This document shows positions 28,112 through 37,602 of a stretch of DNA of 49,655 nucleotides, in pieces. The position numbers and the translations under genes are program-made. Origin of the DNA: an uncultured Eggerthellaceae bacterium (lineage in GTDB: Bacteria > Actinomycetota > Coriobacteriia > Coriobacteriales > Eggerthellaceae); assembly GCA_904420215.1 (NCBI GenBank), contig CAJFUR010000156.1, positions 1 to 49,655 of the forward strand, in the 5' to 3' direction. Each line of letters opens with the position of its first letter. The stretch's first letter is position 1. A model generated the notes under the pieces. The model was not told where the DNA came from. It did no database searches and saw only the letters and a program-made list of their open reading frames with translations.

Positions 28112-28210
28112 ATGAAGAAGACTTGGCTGATTGCGGCACCGGTTTTGGCCCTCGGCGTTTTGGGCGTGTGCCTCATCCTGCAAACGCCCCGGCTGACGAA
28201 GGCGCGCTAG
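28112..28210 (+). CDS. Small 32-aa predicted single-pass membrane peptide
   Basis: ATG preceded by AGGAGA; MKKTWLIAAPVLALGVLGVCLILQTPRLTKAR*; below the ORF-track length cut-off. Confidence 0.5.
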   Translation: MKKTWLIAAPVLALGVLGVCLILQTPRLTKAR

Positions 28211-28395
28211 AAGCGTGGGTGCGGCGCACCCTGCCTTTCTCCATTCTGCCCGCAATTATAGCATCGTACCCCGCATTGCCGCCTTCCCCTTCGCCGTATC
28301 GAAAAGATGCGGCTTCGCAAGCGGGGCAGAGAGGTCGGCGCGCTCGTGGTCGGGCCTGCAGGTGCGCAAAGCCTAGACGGGAGCCTTGCGCCAAA

Positions 28396-28495
28396 GGAAG
28401 CCTGACCACGCGCTCCCGCAGGAGGCCTGACTGCACGCCCCCGCGAAAAGCCCGGCCGTGCGCCCCGACAGAAAGCCCGAACGCGCTCCGGCCGC
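28396..28495. repeat. Four 25-bp imperfect tandem units abutting the HipA-like stop codon
   Basis: ggaagcctgaccacgcgctcccgca / ggaggcctgactgcacgcccccgcg / aaaagcccggccgtgcgccccgaca / gaaagcccgaacgcgctccggccgc. Confidence 0.8.
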
Positions 28496-28499
28496 ACCC

Positions 28500-29702
28500 C
28501 TACCGCGCGATGCGGTCAAGAGCATCCAGATTCCTGCGAACACCGCCTACAACTGCAGCGATACGATGCTCGGGGATGTTGGGGTTCTTCGAAAGGATGG
28601 CCTGCACGGCCTCGGGGAAGTCCGCGAGCGTGCTCATGTCCAGCCAACCGAAATGCCCTTCGAACAGGCGCACCTGATCAGCCGGCTTCATGCCCTGGGC
28701 CTTGAAGGGCTTGGCCCGGTAGAGGAAATCGCCGGGCACCTCCAGAAGCTCGGCGTCCGACCACAGGCACGAGCCCGTGTCGAACACGGGGGCCAAACGC
28801 GTGACCGACAGCGTTTCCACATTGCGGATGAGGCCGAAGTTGCGGTAGTGGCGGTCGCGGTTCGCCAGCACGAAGTCGCCGACGAACATTTTCGCAAGCG
28901 CGGTTACAACCTCGTTGCCGTCAAGTCCCACATCCTCGCAACGGCGCACGTAGAACTGCAGCTCGGAAAGGTTGTTCGGCCGCTTCGCGTTGCGCACCAC
29001 GTCCCATGCGGCCACCAGCTCCTCGTCGGGACCCAGCATGTTCCCGCACGCCGAGTACGTGCGCCGGCCGTCCTCGAAAAGCCAGTAGGGCACGAACTCG
29101 CCGGGCTCCATGAGGCGTCGGTGCAGTTCCGTGGCCACCACCTCGTTGTACGGTTCCTGATTCGCAAGGCCCACGCCGGCCTTCAGCAGCACGCGCCGAC
29201 CGTCGATGATCTTCCATTTCTTCAAAAGGTCGCCGCCAAGGGTGCTGTTGGGCGACGAGAGGCTCATGCGCGCGTAATCGGGCGCGTCGGGCGATGAGCC
29301 TGCGGAATCCTGCCCCAATGTGAGGAAACCCAGATCGTCGGTGAAATCGTTGTCGAAGAAGTTGATGGCGTCCCATGTCTTCGGATCGCTTGCGTCGTTG
29401 AGCCAGTAGCGGTCGGAAAGCGACAGGCCGAAGCTTTTCTCTGCCAGCTCCAACGTGCTTTCCAGATGCAAGTTCTCAAGCAGCCGCCTCACCTGAGCCC
29501 GCGAGGCAGGAATGGCCCGGTGCCGCCACCAATAGTTCAACTCGCGCTTCGAAACGCTGCCGTGGCGGTCGGCCAGCCCGAACGGGGCCGCCTCGGGGTT
29601 GACCACCTCGCAGATGCGCACCGCCTTGTGACCGTCCAAATCGTAGTCGAAGGAGAACACCGGTGTGTTCTTGTTCATGAGCATGTAACGGGCAAGCGGC
29701 AC
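28500..29702 (-). CDS. HipA-like kinase-fold protein without adjacent HipB
   Basis: GVGLANQEPYNEVVATELHRRL, FVGDFVLANRDRHYRNFGLIRNVETLSVTRLAPVFDTGSCL; RBS AGGAGG favours GTG start at 29702 (track start 29708). Confidence 0.75.
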   Translation of the reverse strand: MPLARYMLMNKNTPVFSFDYDLDGHKAVRICEVVNPEAAPFGLADRHGSVSKRELNYWWRHRAIPASRAQVRRLLENLHLESTLELAEKSFGLSLSDRYWLNDASDPKTWDAINFFDNDFTDDLGFLTLGQDSAGSSPDAPDYARMSLSSPNSTLGGDLLKKWKIIDGRRVLLKAGVGLANQEPYNEVVATELHRRLMEPGEFVPYWLFEDGRRTYSACGNMLGPDEELVAAWDVVRNAKRPNNLSELQFYVRRCEDVGLDGNEVVTALAKMFVGDFVLANRDRHYRNFGLIRNVETLSVTRLAPVFDTGSCLWSDAELLEVPGDFLYRAKPFKAQGMKPADQVRLFEGHFGWLDMSTLADFPEAVQAILSKNPNIPEHRIAAVVGGVRRNLDALDRIAR

Positions 29703-29763
29703 GGGCACCTCCTTTTCCCTGTCCTCTTCGTTGTCGGGAGCGGGCCGGAATCTGCTTTAGGAA

Positions 29764-30324
29764 TTATCGGGGAACGCCAGTTTCGCAATACTTCAAGCTC
29801 TCCTGCGCAGACACTCCCCAATGAACATGCGGCAAATCCAATCCGTAAGAAACTATGTCGCCCGATCCTAAACCGTCTTCGCTTTTCCCGGTACGAATAC
29901 TGTATCCGCACCAGGTTCTGTAGTGGCATTCCGTGTAGAATTCATAATCCTCTTGAAAAGTGTCCGCACAGACTTCCACATAAAACCCCTCGGGTCTGCG
30001 ATCGGCTTCGCAGAGAATCGTGAGTTCGCGTGGCTCCTTTCCGTCTATGGTGAATTTAAACTCTCCGCGGAAATCTCCGAAAGTGTATGCGGGAACAACT
30101 TTTACGCTTTTCGGAATGAAAACACAGCACATGCTTTCCGTCACTTCGGAAAAGGCATCTTTCGCCAAGGCGTAGATTCCGTCGGGAACCGAAAAGAACG
30201 ATCCCTCGCCACGGATTTCAAGCAGAACACGGTTTTGATGCTCGTCGAGTCCTTCTCTTATCTCGAAACCCCGCTCGTCGGTATAGGTGGATTCCGAAAC
30301 AATCTCGGCCTTTGCTTCAGACAC
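29764..30324 (-). CDS. Hypothetical protein (lower GC than neighbours)
   Basis: 186-aa ORF, GTG start with AAAGGAGGG upstream; no family recognised with confidence. Confidence 0.7.
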   Translation of the reverse strand: MSEAKAEIVSESTYTDERGFEIREGLDEHQNRVLLEIRGEGSFFSVPDGIYALAKDAFSEVTESMCCVFIPKSVKVVPAYTFGDFRGEFKFTIDGKEPRELTILCEADRRPEGFYVEVCADTFQEDYEFYTECHYRTWCGYSIRTGKSEDGLGSGDIVSYGLDLPHVHWGVSAQESLKYCETGVPR

Positions 30325-30478
30325 GCCTGTCCCTCCTTTCAGCGTTCGTTACATTTTATGGCATTTTTTCAAGCGCCAAATCGACACTTTTGCAAGGTTT
30401 TTTAGAGAGACATCGGCCATGCAGCGGAAAGGACGCCCAAAGCGCGCGGCGGGCAAGACAGGACGCCCACGGGTTGCA

Positions 30479-30538
30479 GGCCCCGCGGGTGCCCAAACGC
30501 GCCGCAAACCGCGGGCCCCGCGGGTGCCCAAACGCGCC
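30479..30538. repeat. 25-bp perfect repeat at 35-bp period
   Basis: GGCCCCGCGGGTGCCCAAACGCGCC at 30479 and 30514. Confidence 0.9.
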
Positions 30539-30573
30539 CGCGGGCGCGCGGGGCCGCAAGGCTGCAACGGGAA

Positions 30574-31572
30574 CTACGCGCCGGGGGAAGCCTGGCTGCG
30601 CGCCGCTTTCAGCGAGTCGGCCATGTTGTTGAGCGCGGCGTCGCTGAAGCCTTCGCTGTAGGCACTCGGGATGACCACCGTGCCGCCCGACCCCTTCACG
30701 CTTTCGTACAGAAGGTGCATGGTGCGCAAGCGCAGGGCCACCTCGTTTTCCTCGTACACCTTCGCGGCGTCCACGAGCATGGACGAGATGTCCTTTTCCA
30801 CCTCGGCCAACACCATGCGGGCGTTCTTGTCGCGCTCGGCTTGGGCCTCCACGGACATGGCCTCCTGCAGGCCCTGCGGAATGACGATGTCGCGGATTTC
30901 CACCGACAGCACCGTGATGCCCCAAGCCGACGTGCGCTCCTCGATGACCTCCTGCAGTTCCTGGTCCAGCTGGTTGCGCCGGACGGCCACCTCGGACACG
31001 CTCGCGCGGCCAATGGCGTCGCGCAGCGCCGTCTGCGCCGCCAGCGACACGGAGTTGTAGTAGTTCTCCACCTCCAGGCACGCCTTTTCGGCGTCCCACA
31101 CCATCCAGAACAGCACGGCGTCCACGTTGATGGGCACCAAGTCGCTGGTCAGCGTTTCCTCGGCGCTGAAGCCCGTGACCATGATGCGCTGGTCCACCTT
31201 GAGCGCCGTCTGCTCCAGAAACGGAATGGTGAAGTACAGCCCCGGCCCCTTGGTGCGGCTGAACTTGCCGAACCGCAGTACCACCACCCGCTCCCACTGC
31301 AGCGCAATGTGCACGGACATGACGGCCAGACACGCCACCGCGAAGGACACCAGAACCGCCCAGACGTTGAACCTGCCCACCAGCGCAAGCGCAACGGCAA
31401 GCACGATGCAGAACGCCACCACGAACACGAACGCCGAAAACGCCAGCGACCCGTTCTGGGAGGTTCGGGGCTCGACGCGCGAGTTGTACCCTTCCAGCGA
31501 CGCCGACTTGCGCGAACGCGCGCCCGAGGCTTCGGCGGCCTCGGCCTTATTCTTTCCCTTGGGATTTCTCAT
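30574..31572 (-). CDS. SPFH/Band 7 protein (slipin/stomatin-like)
   Basis: ERVVVLRFGKFSRTKGPGLYFTIPFLEQTALKVDQRIMVTGFSAEETLTSDLVPINVDAVLFWMVWDAEKACLEVENY. Confidence 0.94.
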   Translation of the reverse strand: MRNPKGKNKAEAAEASGARSRKSASLEGYNSRVEPRTSQNGSLAFSAFVFVVAFCIVLAVALALVGRFNVWAVLVSFAVACLAVMSVHIALQWERVVVLRFGKFSRTKGPGLYFTIPFLEQTALKVDQRIMVTGFSAEETLTSDLVPINVDAVLFWMVWDAEKACLEVENYYNSVSLAAQTALRDAIGRASVSEVAVRRNQLDQELQEVIEERTSAWGITVLSVEIRDIVIPQGLQEAMSVEAQAERDKNARMVLAEVEKDISSMLVDAAKVYEENEVALRLRTMHLLYESVKGSGGTVVIPSAYSEGFSDAALNNMADSLKAARSQASPGA

Positions 31573-31987
31573 ACCCGCCTCGTCTCATGCTCGTCTTGCC
31601 CGCCGCGTCCGCCTGAACGCGATGGGCAACGTCTATCATCTTCAACATCACCTCGTCGATGGACATTCCCAGCGACAGACACCGCTTGATGGCGCTTTCT
31701 ATCTCGGTGTCCGCAATCGACTGCACGTCGTCGGCCGCCAAGTTGCCTATGTCGCGCACGAACACGCCGCGCCCGCGGACGGATTCCACGTAGCCGTCGT
31801 GCTCCAGATTGACGTACACCTTGCTCACGGTGTTGTAGTTGATGGCGGCCTCCACGGCCAAGGTTCGCACGCTGGGAAGCTGGTCGCCGGGCTTGTAGTA
31901 GCCGGTCTTGATCAGGTAGACGAACCGGTTGCGCAGTTGCACCCACACCGGCAGCCCCGACGATTCGTCTATCTCGAACAGCGCCAT
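31547..31987 (-). CDS. GntR-family (YtrA-like) regulator, overlaps the slipin start by 26 bp
   Basis: MALFEIDESSGLPVWVQLRNRFVYLIKTGYYKPGDQLPSVRTLAVEAAINYNTVSKVYVNLEHDGYVESVRGRGVFV. Confidence 0.93.
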   Translation of the reverse strand: MALFEIDESSGLPVWVQLRNRFVYLIKTGYYKPGDQLPSVRTLAVEAAINYNTVSKVYVNLEHDGYVESVRGRGVFVRDIGNLAADDVQSIADTEIESAIKRCLSLGMSIDEVMLKMIDVAHRVQADAAGKTSMRRGGYEKSQGKE

Positions 31988-32106
31988 GTCGCTTCTTTCA
32001 CTCGCGCGCGGAACGGCCCATGCCGCCGCCCAGTCGGGCATGCCCCCTTCGTCCGCTTCGCATTGTACCGGATAATCGCCCCGCACGGCCGCAAACGAAG
32101 CCCAAC

Positions 32107-32979
32107 TCAATGCATTCCCGACCAAACTACGCAGAAGCGCAGGATCAACCCGCCGGCAATGCACAGCACGTCCACCGGAAGCAGCCGCAACGCGCGCCGG
32201 GTGACGGCCATGAACGCCTCGACCACCAACGGCGCCGCCAACCCCAGCGCCGCGACGCCCACCACCAGCCAGCCGCCGAAGCCCTCCGGATCCAGCAGCA
32301 AACGCAGGGACTCGTGCGCCACCGGGTTTGCGAACGCAAGCGCCAGAAACGCCGCGAGAGCCACCGCCTCCAGACACAGCACCGCCAGATGCGCGCGGTG
32401 CAGCGCGGCCAGCCAGCCGCCCAGCAGGCTCCCAGCCCGGCCGAACGACGCCACGATGAACGTTGCCGACAGCCCCGCCGAAAGCGACGACAGCAAAAAC
32501 AGCGCCGGAACGGCCGCGTTATTCCACAGCGCAACCGCCTCCACGCACGCCACGAACACGCCCGTGTACCCCATCATGCACAAAGATGCCGCCACGCACA
32601 CGACCTCGGCCGCCTTGCGCGCGCGGGCGCGGACGGCAGGAACGCGCGCCGCGCTCGTCACTGCCAGAAACCCGCCCACCAGCAACGAGACGAGCAGCGT
32701 GTACGACCCGAACGACAGGACGGACAGCGTCGGGCGCGTGAACAGCAGGTAGAACAAGTCGGGACGCCCCAAATCCAACAGCAGGCACAGGGCGGCAAGG
32801 CACAGCACCACGAAGCCCGCGACGTAGCACGCGGCTTTCAGCCGCTCGAACGCCTCCGTCTGTTCGCGGGAACGGTTCCGCCTCCGGTGGAACGCGAGCG
32901 ACCACAGCGCCGCCGTGCACAGCAGGCCCGCGCCGAATCCTCCCAGAAACAGGTACGTCATCACCAGCGTCCCGAGCAT
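32107..32979 (-). CDS. DmsC-like membrane anchor subunit
   Basis: Multi-TM protein (MLGTLVMTYLFLGGFGAGLLCTAAL...LLLDLGRPDLFYLL) in a dms-type operon. Confidence 0.8.
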   Translation of the reverse strand: MLGTLVMTYLFLGGFGAGLLCTAALWSLAFHRRRNRSREQTEAFERLKAACYVAGFVVLCLAALCLLLDLGRPDLFYLLFTRPTLSVLSFGSYTLLVSLLVGGFLAVTSAARVPAVRARARKAAEVVCVAASLCMMGYTGVFVACVEAVALWNNAAVPALFLLSSLSAGLSATFIVASFGRAGSLLGGWLAALHRAHLAVLCLEAVALAAFLALAFANPVAHESLRLLLDPEGFGGWLVVGVAALGLAAPLVVEAFMAVTRRALRLLPVDVLCIAGGLILRFCVVWSGMH

Positions 32980-33137
32980 CTTCGTCTCCCCCTCCCCCTA
33001 GATGCCGTGGACCATGATAGGCCGTCCGAACGCGCCGCGCCACCCGCCGCGGCAAAAAGGGGGCAGCAAGGCGGGCGGGGCCGGCGGCCATGCGGCTTTG
33101 CGGGGCGGGACGGGCAACGAGCCCGCCCCGCCCCGCC

Positions 33138-33797
33138 TCACGCCCGCTGCTGCAGAAGCGAGTCGAGCGACTCCTTGTCCGTACGGAGGAGCGCCAGCAG
33201 CAGTTCGCACAGCAGCACGAAGAACTCCGCGCCCTCGGCTTCTCCAAGGCGCTGCGCAAACCGGGGCACCCACTTCAAAAGGTGGGCTTCCAGAAAGTCG
33301 CGTTGAGCCTTTGCCGTCTCGGCGTCGAAGGAAGGGGCTCCCTCCGCCAGACGCAAACTCAGCCGCCTCATGAAGTCGAGTTCGATTGCAAGGTGGTCAT
33401 CCGCCTCGTTGCCTTGGCCCTCCAACGCAAGCCCGCACGAGGCGTACACGCGGCGGACTTCCAGCGTGCTCTCCTGAAACAGCAGGCCGTCGTCGGAAAC
33501 GTACACCGATTCCCAGATGGGGGCCTCCAGAAACGAAGGCCCCTCGAACAGGCGGGCGTACACTCCCCGCTGGTCGGAAACGAACGCTGCGCGTTCGTCG
33601 TCCGCGAAGGAGGCCCAGAGGTCCCGATAGCGGGCATAGCTTTCCCGTTCGCCCTCGGGGAGCAGCGCGTCGAACACGGCACGCGTTTCTTTGGAGAACA
33701 GGACATCGAACAACTCCCTTTCAGGCTCTGCGGCGAAAGCTGAGCCGAACACCTGATAGCAATAGGCACGGGCTACCATGTCGCTTGCGAAATCCAT
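33138..33797 (-). CDS. TorD/DmsD-like chaperone
   Basis: YARLFEGPSFLEAPIWESVYVSDDGLLFQESTLEVRRVYASCGL...NEADDHLAIELDFM. Confidence 0.88.
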   Translation of the reverse strand: MDFASDMVARAYCYQVFGSAFAAEPERELFDVLFSKETRAVFDALLPEGERESYARYRDLWASFADDERAAFVSDQRGVYARLFEGPSFLEAPIWESVYVSDDGLLFQESTLEVRRVYASCGLALEGQGNEADDHLAIELDFMRRLSLRLAEGAPSFDAETAKAQRDFLEAHLLKWVPRFAQRLGEAEGAEFFVLLCELLLALLRTDKESLDSLLQQRA

Positions 33798-33836
33798 CGA
33801 TGCCCCCTTCCGGCACTCCTTCGCGTTTCAGCGTCC

Positions 33837-34415
33837 CTACAGGGCCTTTTGCAGGTAGTCGGGTTCCAGGGCCGCCGGTTTCACGTCAATGAGGACGGCG
33901 GGAGACGTGACGCCGGAATCCGGCAGGCAGGCAATGTCCGAAACCGCATCCAGGTGCGCCGCCTTCAAGTCCTCCAGCTCGCCCCATTCGAGGGCGCGGG
34001 TCAGGCACGTGGACACGCAGGCAGGAGCCTCGCCCGCGTCGCGCAGGGGCTTGCACATGCTGCACTTCGCCACAATCCCCCGTTCCTCCAGATACTGCGG
34101 AACCGAATAGGGGCACGACACCTGGCAGGTCTTGCACCCGATGCACGCCGAATCGTCGTGCTGCACCGTTCCGTCTTCCTCGTCTATGTACATGGCCCCC
34201 GTCGGGCAGTTGGCAACGCATGCCGGCTCCTCGCAGTGGTTGCAACTGCTCGAATAGTGGTACAGGACCGCGGAGGGGTACGCCCCCGTCTCGAACGAAT
34301 CGACGTGTCGGAACAGGGTTCCGACTTCGAGGTCGTTGACGTCCTTGCAGGCGATCTGGCACGTGCGGCACCCGATGCAGTTCGCCATGTTGAAGTAGAA
34401 AGCTTTCTTCCCCAT
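33837..34415 (-). CDS. DmsB-like 4Fe-4S subunit
   Basis: CIGCRTCQIACKDVND, CNHCEEPACVANCPTGA, CIGCKTCQVSCPYSVPQ. Confidence 0.94.
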   Translation of the reverse strand: MGKKAFYFNMANCIGCRTCQIACKDVNDLEVGTLFRHVDSFETGAYPSAVLYHYSSSCNHCEEPACVANCPTGAMYIDEEDGTVQHDDSACIGCKTCQVSCPYSVPQYLEERGIVAKCSMCKPLRDAGEAPACVSTCLTRALEWGELEDLKAAHLDAVSDIACLPDSGVTSPAVLIDVKPAALEPDYLQKAL

Positions 34416-34427
34416 AATGAATCCCTC

Positions 34428-37037
34428 CTACAAAACGACGTTGATGGGCCGGTCCACGTCGGCAACAAGGTCCTCGCCCGTCCATTTCTCCAGTTTGACG
34501 AGGCAGGAATTCCACCCGGACACGCCGCCTCCGTAGCTTGCCGGCGTGCTTAATATGTTGTCCGCGCCGCCGAAGTCGATGCCCGTTTCCTCGTCAACCG
34601 CAATCCACGAGCCGTGGGGCTGGATGACGACGCCGGGCATCAGGCGGCCAGTGACCGTGACAAGACGCGCGGTCTGCCCGTTGTTGTTGGACAGCAAGAC
34701 GGCGTCGCCGTCGGAAATGCCCAAGGCCTCGGCGTCCACGGAACTGATGTAGACGTTGCTCGAGAAGGCCTCCCTCAACTGGCCGATGTTGTCGAACACG
34801 GTGTGGGCGCGCCGCATGTAGTGCGGGGTGATGCGCTGGAAGGCGAATTCGCCCTTGACCTTGTTGTCCCAGTCGCTGAACGTGTCTTCGTAGCCCTCGA
34901 CCGGACGGATGTAGGTCGGGATGGGCTGTATCTCGCTTCGCCCGATGTCGTTGACCATCTTCGCCCATGCGCGGCTGTATATTTCCATCTTGCCGCTCTC
35001 GGAGTTCGCGCTCGGGTTGGCTTCGGGGTCTTTCGCAAACGCTTCGAAGGCGATGTAGCCGAAATTGTCCCCTTCGTGGCGCTCCACTTGGTACCCGCCG
35101 TTGGAAATGAGTTCCTGCAAGGGCACCCGGCCCTCCTGCGGTTCGCCCTCAACGCCCCATTCGGCTATGTCTTCTGCGGTGATGGTGGCAAGCGGCTCGT
35201 AGTCCACGCCGTTCTCCATCACCACGGTGGCGCCGGCAAGCTGGTTGAAGTACTGCTGGCGTTCGCTGATGGGGTACGCGTCCGCCTCGTTGCCCCCCAG
35301 GCGTTTGATGAGTTCGCGAGCAATCCACTGGTCGCTTTTCGCCTCGTACAAAGGCTCGACCACGTTCTCGGAAATCTGCAGGAACTCGCGGTTGCCCTGA
35401 ACCAGATAGCCCTCGCGCTCCCACTGGCTCGTCACGGGGAGGACGATGTCGGCATACATGCAGTTGGCTTGCGGGAACAGGCTTTGCGCCACCACGAAGT
35501 CCACCTTGCGGTGCGCCTCAATGGCCAAGTTCGTCCCCGACTGCGTTTGGGTGGTGGCGCCGCCGGTGTGGTAGATGACGCGGATGTCTATGTCGCGCTG
35601 CTCGCCGGGAACGTACACCTTGAAGGAAGACCCGCCGTTGCCGCTGAACAGGTACGTGCCCTCCAAAATGGCTTTCCAGAGGTCCGTGTTGCAGATGGCG
35701 TCATCGACGGGATTGGTCAAGGCAGGAAGGCCGCTCGCGCCCTGCTTGACCAAAGCGTCCCCGCCGTTGTAGGCATGCTGCTGGTTGCTGTTGCCGCACA
35801 TGTGTCCCGATTTCCCGAAATGCCCCGTCATGGCCCCAATGGTCATCATCAGCTGGGGCAGGCAGTCCGCGTTGTTCGTGCGGCTGGGAGCATACGCCGA
35901 AGTGATGGCCACCTTCACTTCGGGCCTGATCTCGTAGGCGAAGTCGTGGATCTGCTGGGCGGACGCGCCGCATATCTCGCTTGCCCATTCGGGCGTTTTG
36001 GGCAGGCCGTCATACGTGCCCAGGACGTAGTCCTTGAAGTTCCCGGCGGGGTCTTCCCCCTCGGGCATGTGCTCGGCATCGAAGCCGATGGTGCACCTGT
36101 CGAGGAAGTCCCAGTCTATCAGCACGTTCGAGGACGGGTCGTCCTCCGTGATGAGCACGTAGGCCACGCCTATCAGGAAAGCCATGTCCGTGCTCGGCCG
36201 GATGGGAATCCACTCGGCATCCACCAGCACCGCCGTGTCGTTGTAATAGGGATCGACGCAGATGAACTTTGCACCAGCTTTCTTGGCTTGAAGGATGTTA
36301 TAGCAAACGCTGCCCGAGCTTGCCCATGCGGGGTTGGATCCCATCATCACGATGGTTTCGCAGTTCCGCCAGTCGAAGCGGTCGTTGATGGTTTCGGCCC
36401 ACCATCCATAGCCCACCACGAACGGGTTCTTGATCCAGGAACCGTAGCTGTTGGTGCCCCAATTGACCGTGCAACCGCCCGTGACGTACAGGGCTTTCAT
36501 GATTTCGGTGTGGGCTATCATGGAAGTTGCCAGAACCGAGTTGTTCCCGTAGTTGTCCCGGGCGTGCTTGATCTCGGCGGCAATGTAGTCCAGCGCCTCG
36601 TCCCAGCTGATGCGTTCCCATTCGTCCTTGCCGCGCAGCGATTTGTCGCCGCCCGTCAACGGCTCCCAATGCTTCCGCTTCATGGGGTATTTCAACCGGT
36701 CGGCGGCAAACACCTCCTTGCGCAGGGAACGCCCGCGCAGGCACCCGCGCTGTTGGACGTAATCGGGGCTGTCCTCATGCGTGTCGTCCGTTTTCTGGCG
36801 AATGACGACCCCGTCCTTGACGAGGGCTTTGTTCAGGCAGCGCCCGCCGCACACTTCCCAGCAAGCCACCGCTTTCCACACGCCCCCGCTTTCGGCGCTC
36901 GGGGTGCTTTGGTCGGCGTCGGACGTTTCTTGGAGGCTGTTCCCACAAGCGGTCAAGCCGATTCCAGATGCGGCAATCGCGCTGATCTTCAAGAACGACC
37001 TTCTGTCCAGCGCGAGGCCTTTTTCCTTCTTCGTCAT
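34428..37037 (-). CDS. DmsA-like Tat-exported molybdopterin oxidoreductase
   Basis: DRRSFLKISAIAASGIGLTACG Tat motif; CWEVCGGRCLNKALVKDGVV cluster; YVQQRGCLRGRSLRKEVFAADRLKYPMKR. Confidence 0.92.
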   Translation of the reverse strand: MTKKEKGLALDRRSFLKISAIAASGIGLTACGNSLQETSDADQSTPSAESGGVWKAVACWEVCGGRCLNKALVKDGVVIRQKTDDTHEDSPDYVQQRGCLRGRSLRKEVFAADRLKYPMKRKHWEPLTGGDKSLRGKDEWERISWDEALDYIAAEIKHARDNYGNNSVLATSMIAHTEIMKALYVTGGCTVNWGTNSYGSWIKNPFVVGYGWWAETINDRFDWRNCETIVMMGSNPAWASSGSVCYNILQAKKAGAKFICVDPYYNDTAVLVDAEWIPIRPSTDMAFLIGVAYVLITEDDPSSNVLIDWDFLDRCTIGFDAEHMPEGEDPAGNFKDYVLGTYDGLPKTPEWASEICGASAQQIHDFAYEIRPEVKVAITSAYAPSRTNNADCLPQLMMTIGAMTGHFGKSGHMCGNSNQQHAYNGGDALVKQGASGLPALTNPVDDAICNTDLWKAILEGTYLFSGNGGSSFKVYVPGEQRDIDIRVIYHTGGATTQTQSGTNLAIEAHRKVDFVVAQSLFPQANCMYADIVLPVTSQWEREGYLVQGNREFLQISENVVEPLYEAKSDQWIARELIKRLGGNEADAYPISERQQYFNQLAGATVVMENGVDYEPLATITAEDIAEWGVEGEPQEGRVPLQELISNGGYQVERHEGDNFGYIAFEAFAKDPEANPSANSESGKMEIYSRAWAKMVNDIGRSEIQPIPTYIRPVEGYEDTFSDWDNKVKGEFAFQRITPHYMRRAHTVFDNIGQLREAFSSNVYISSVDAEALGISDGDAVLLSNNNGQTARLVTVTGRLMPGVVIQPHGSWIAVDEETGIDFGGADNILSTPASYGGGVSGWNSCLVKLEKWTGEDLVADVDRPINVVL

Positions 37038-37132
37038 ACCTTCCCCCTAACCTGACTGCGGCCAAGGCGGCGCCTGCCCAGCGGCACCTTCCGGCCATTC
37101 TCCCATCTTCCCCCCATGCATGAGTACAATCC

Positions 37133-37355
37133 GTCATACTTCCATATGACAGGTTATGCGGCCAGACTATCACCCGACTGTAGGACAGTCAAGGGGCAAC
37201 AGGGAATTATGCTATCTAGTTTAAGGATAATTTTTGCTGAAAAATGATCGGTTTTCTGCGAAAATGTCGGTGATTGACAGGAGTTCGCACTATTGTCTGC
37301 GACTCTTGCGCAGCAGCGTTCTTTTTCGACCATCTATACTATGACAGTATGACAA
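37133..37355. promoter_or_regulatory. Cluster of short palindromes/TATGACAG repeats upstream of dmsA
   Basis: GTCATA-N6-TATGAC (37133-37150), GACTGTAGGACAGTC (37176-37190), ATACTatgacAGTAT (37336-37350); TATGACA at 37145, 37340, 37348. Confidence 0.5.
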
Positions 37356-37488
37356 ACGGCGAAATGCAGGGCCTCGAAGGATGCGGGGCGACTCGGCCGT
37401 TCCCTTGCCGCAGCACGCTTGCAGGACAGGCCGCCCCTTTGTCTGTAGGCCCAGCTGCTCCCCGCCCACAGCATGCTTGCGTACCCCA

Positions 37489-37580
37489 GCCGCCGCACGC
37501 CCGCAGCATGTTCGCGCGCTCGGCTGCCGCACGCCTGCAGCACGCTTGCGCGCTCGGCCGCCGCCCCGCTCACGCGCTCG
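37489..37580. repeat. 34-bp tandem repeat, about 2.7 units
   Basis: gccgccgcacgcccgcagcatgttcgcgcgctcg / gctgccgcacgcctgcagcacgcttgcgcgctcg / partial. Confidence 0.85.
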
Positions 37581-37602
37581 GCCGTTCCCCCATTCGCAGT
37601 CT

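Noticed and set aside
28396-28495. CRISPR array (25-bp units; also the 19-bp array at 21716)
   Set aside because: Units are contiguous and diverged with no spacers, and no cas genes are present.
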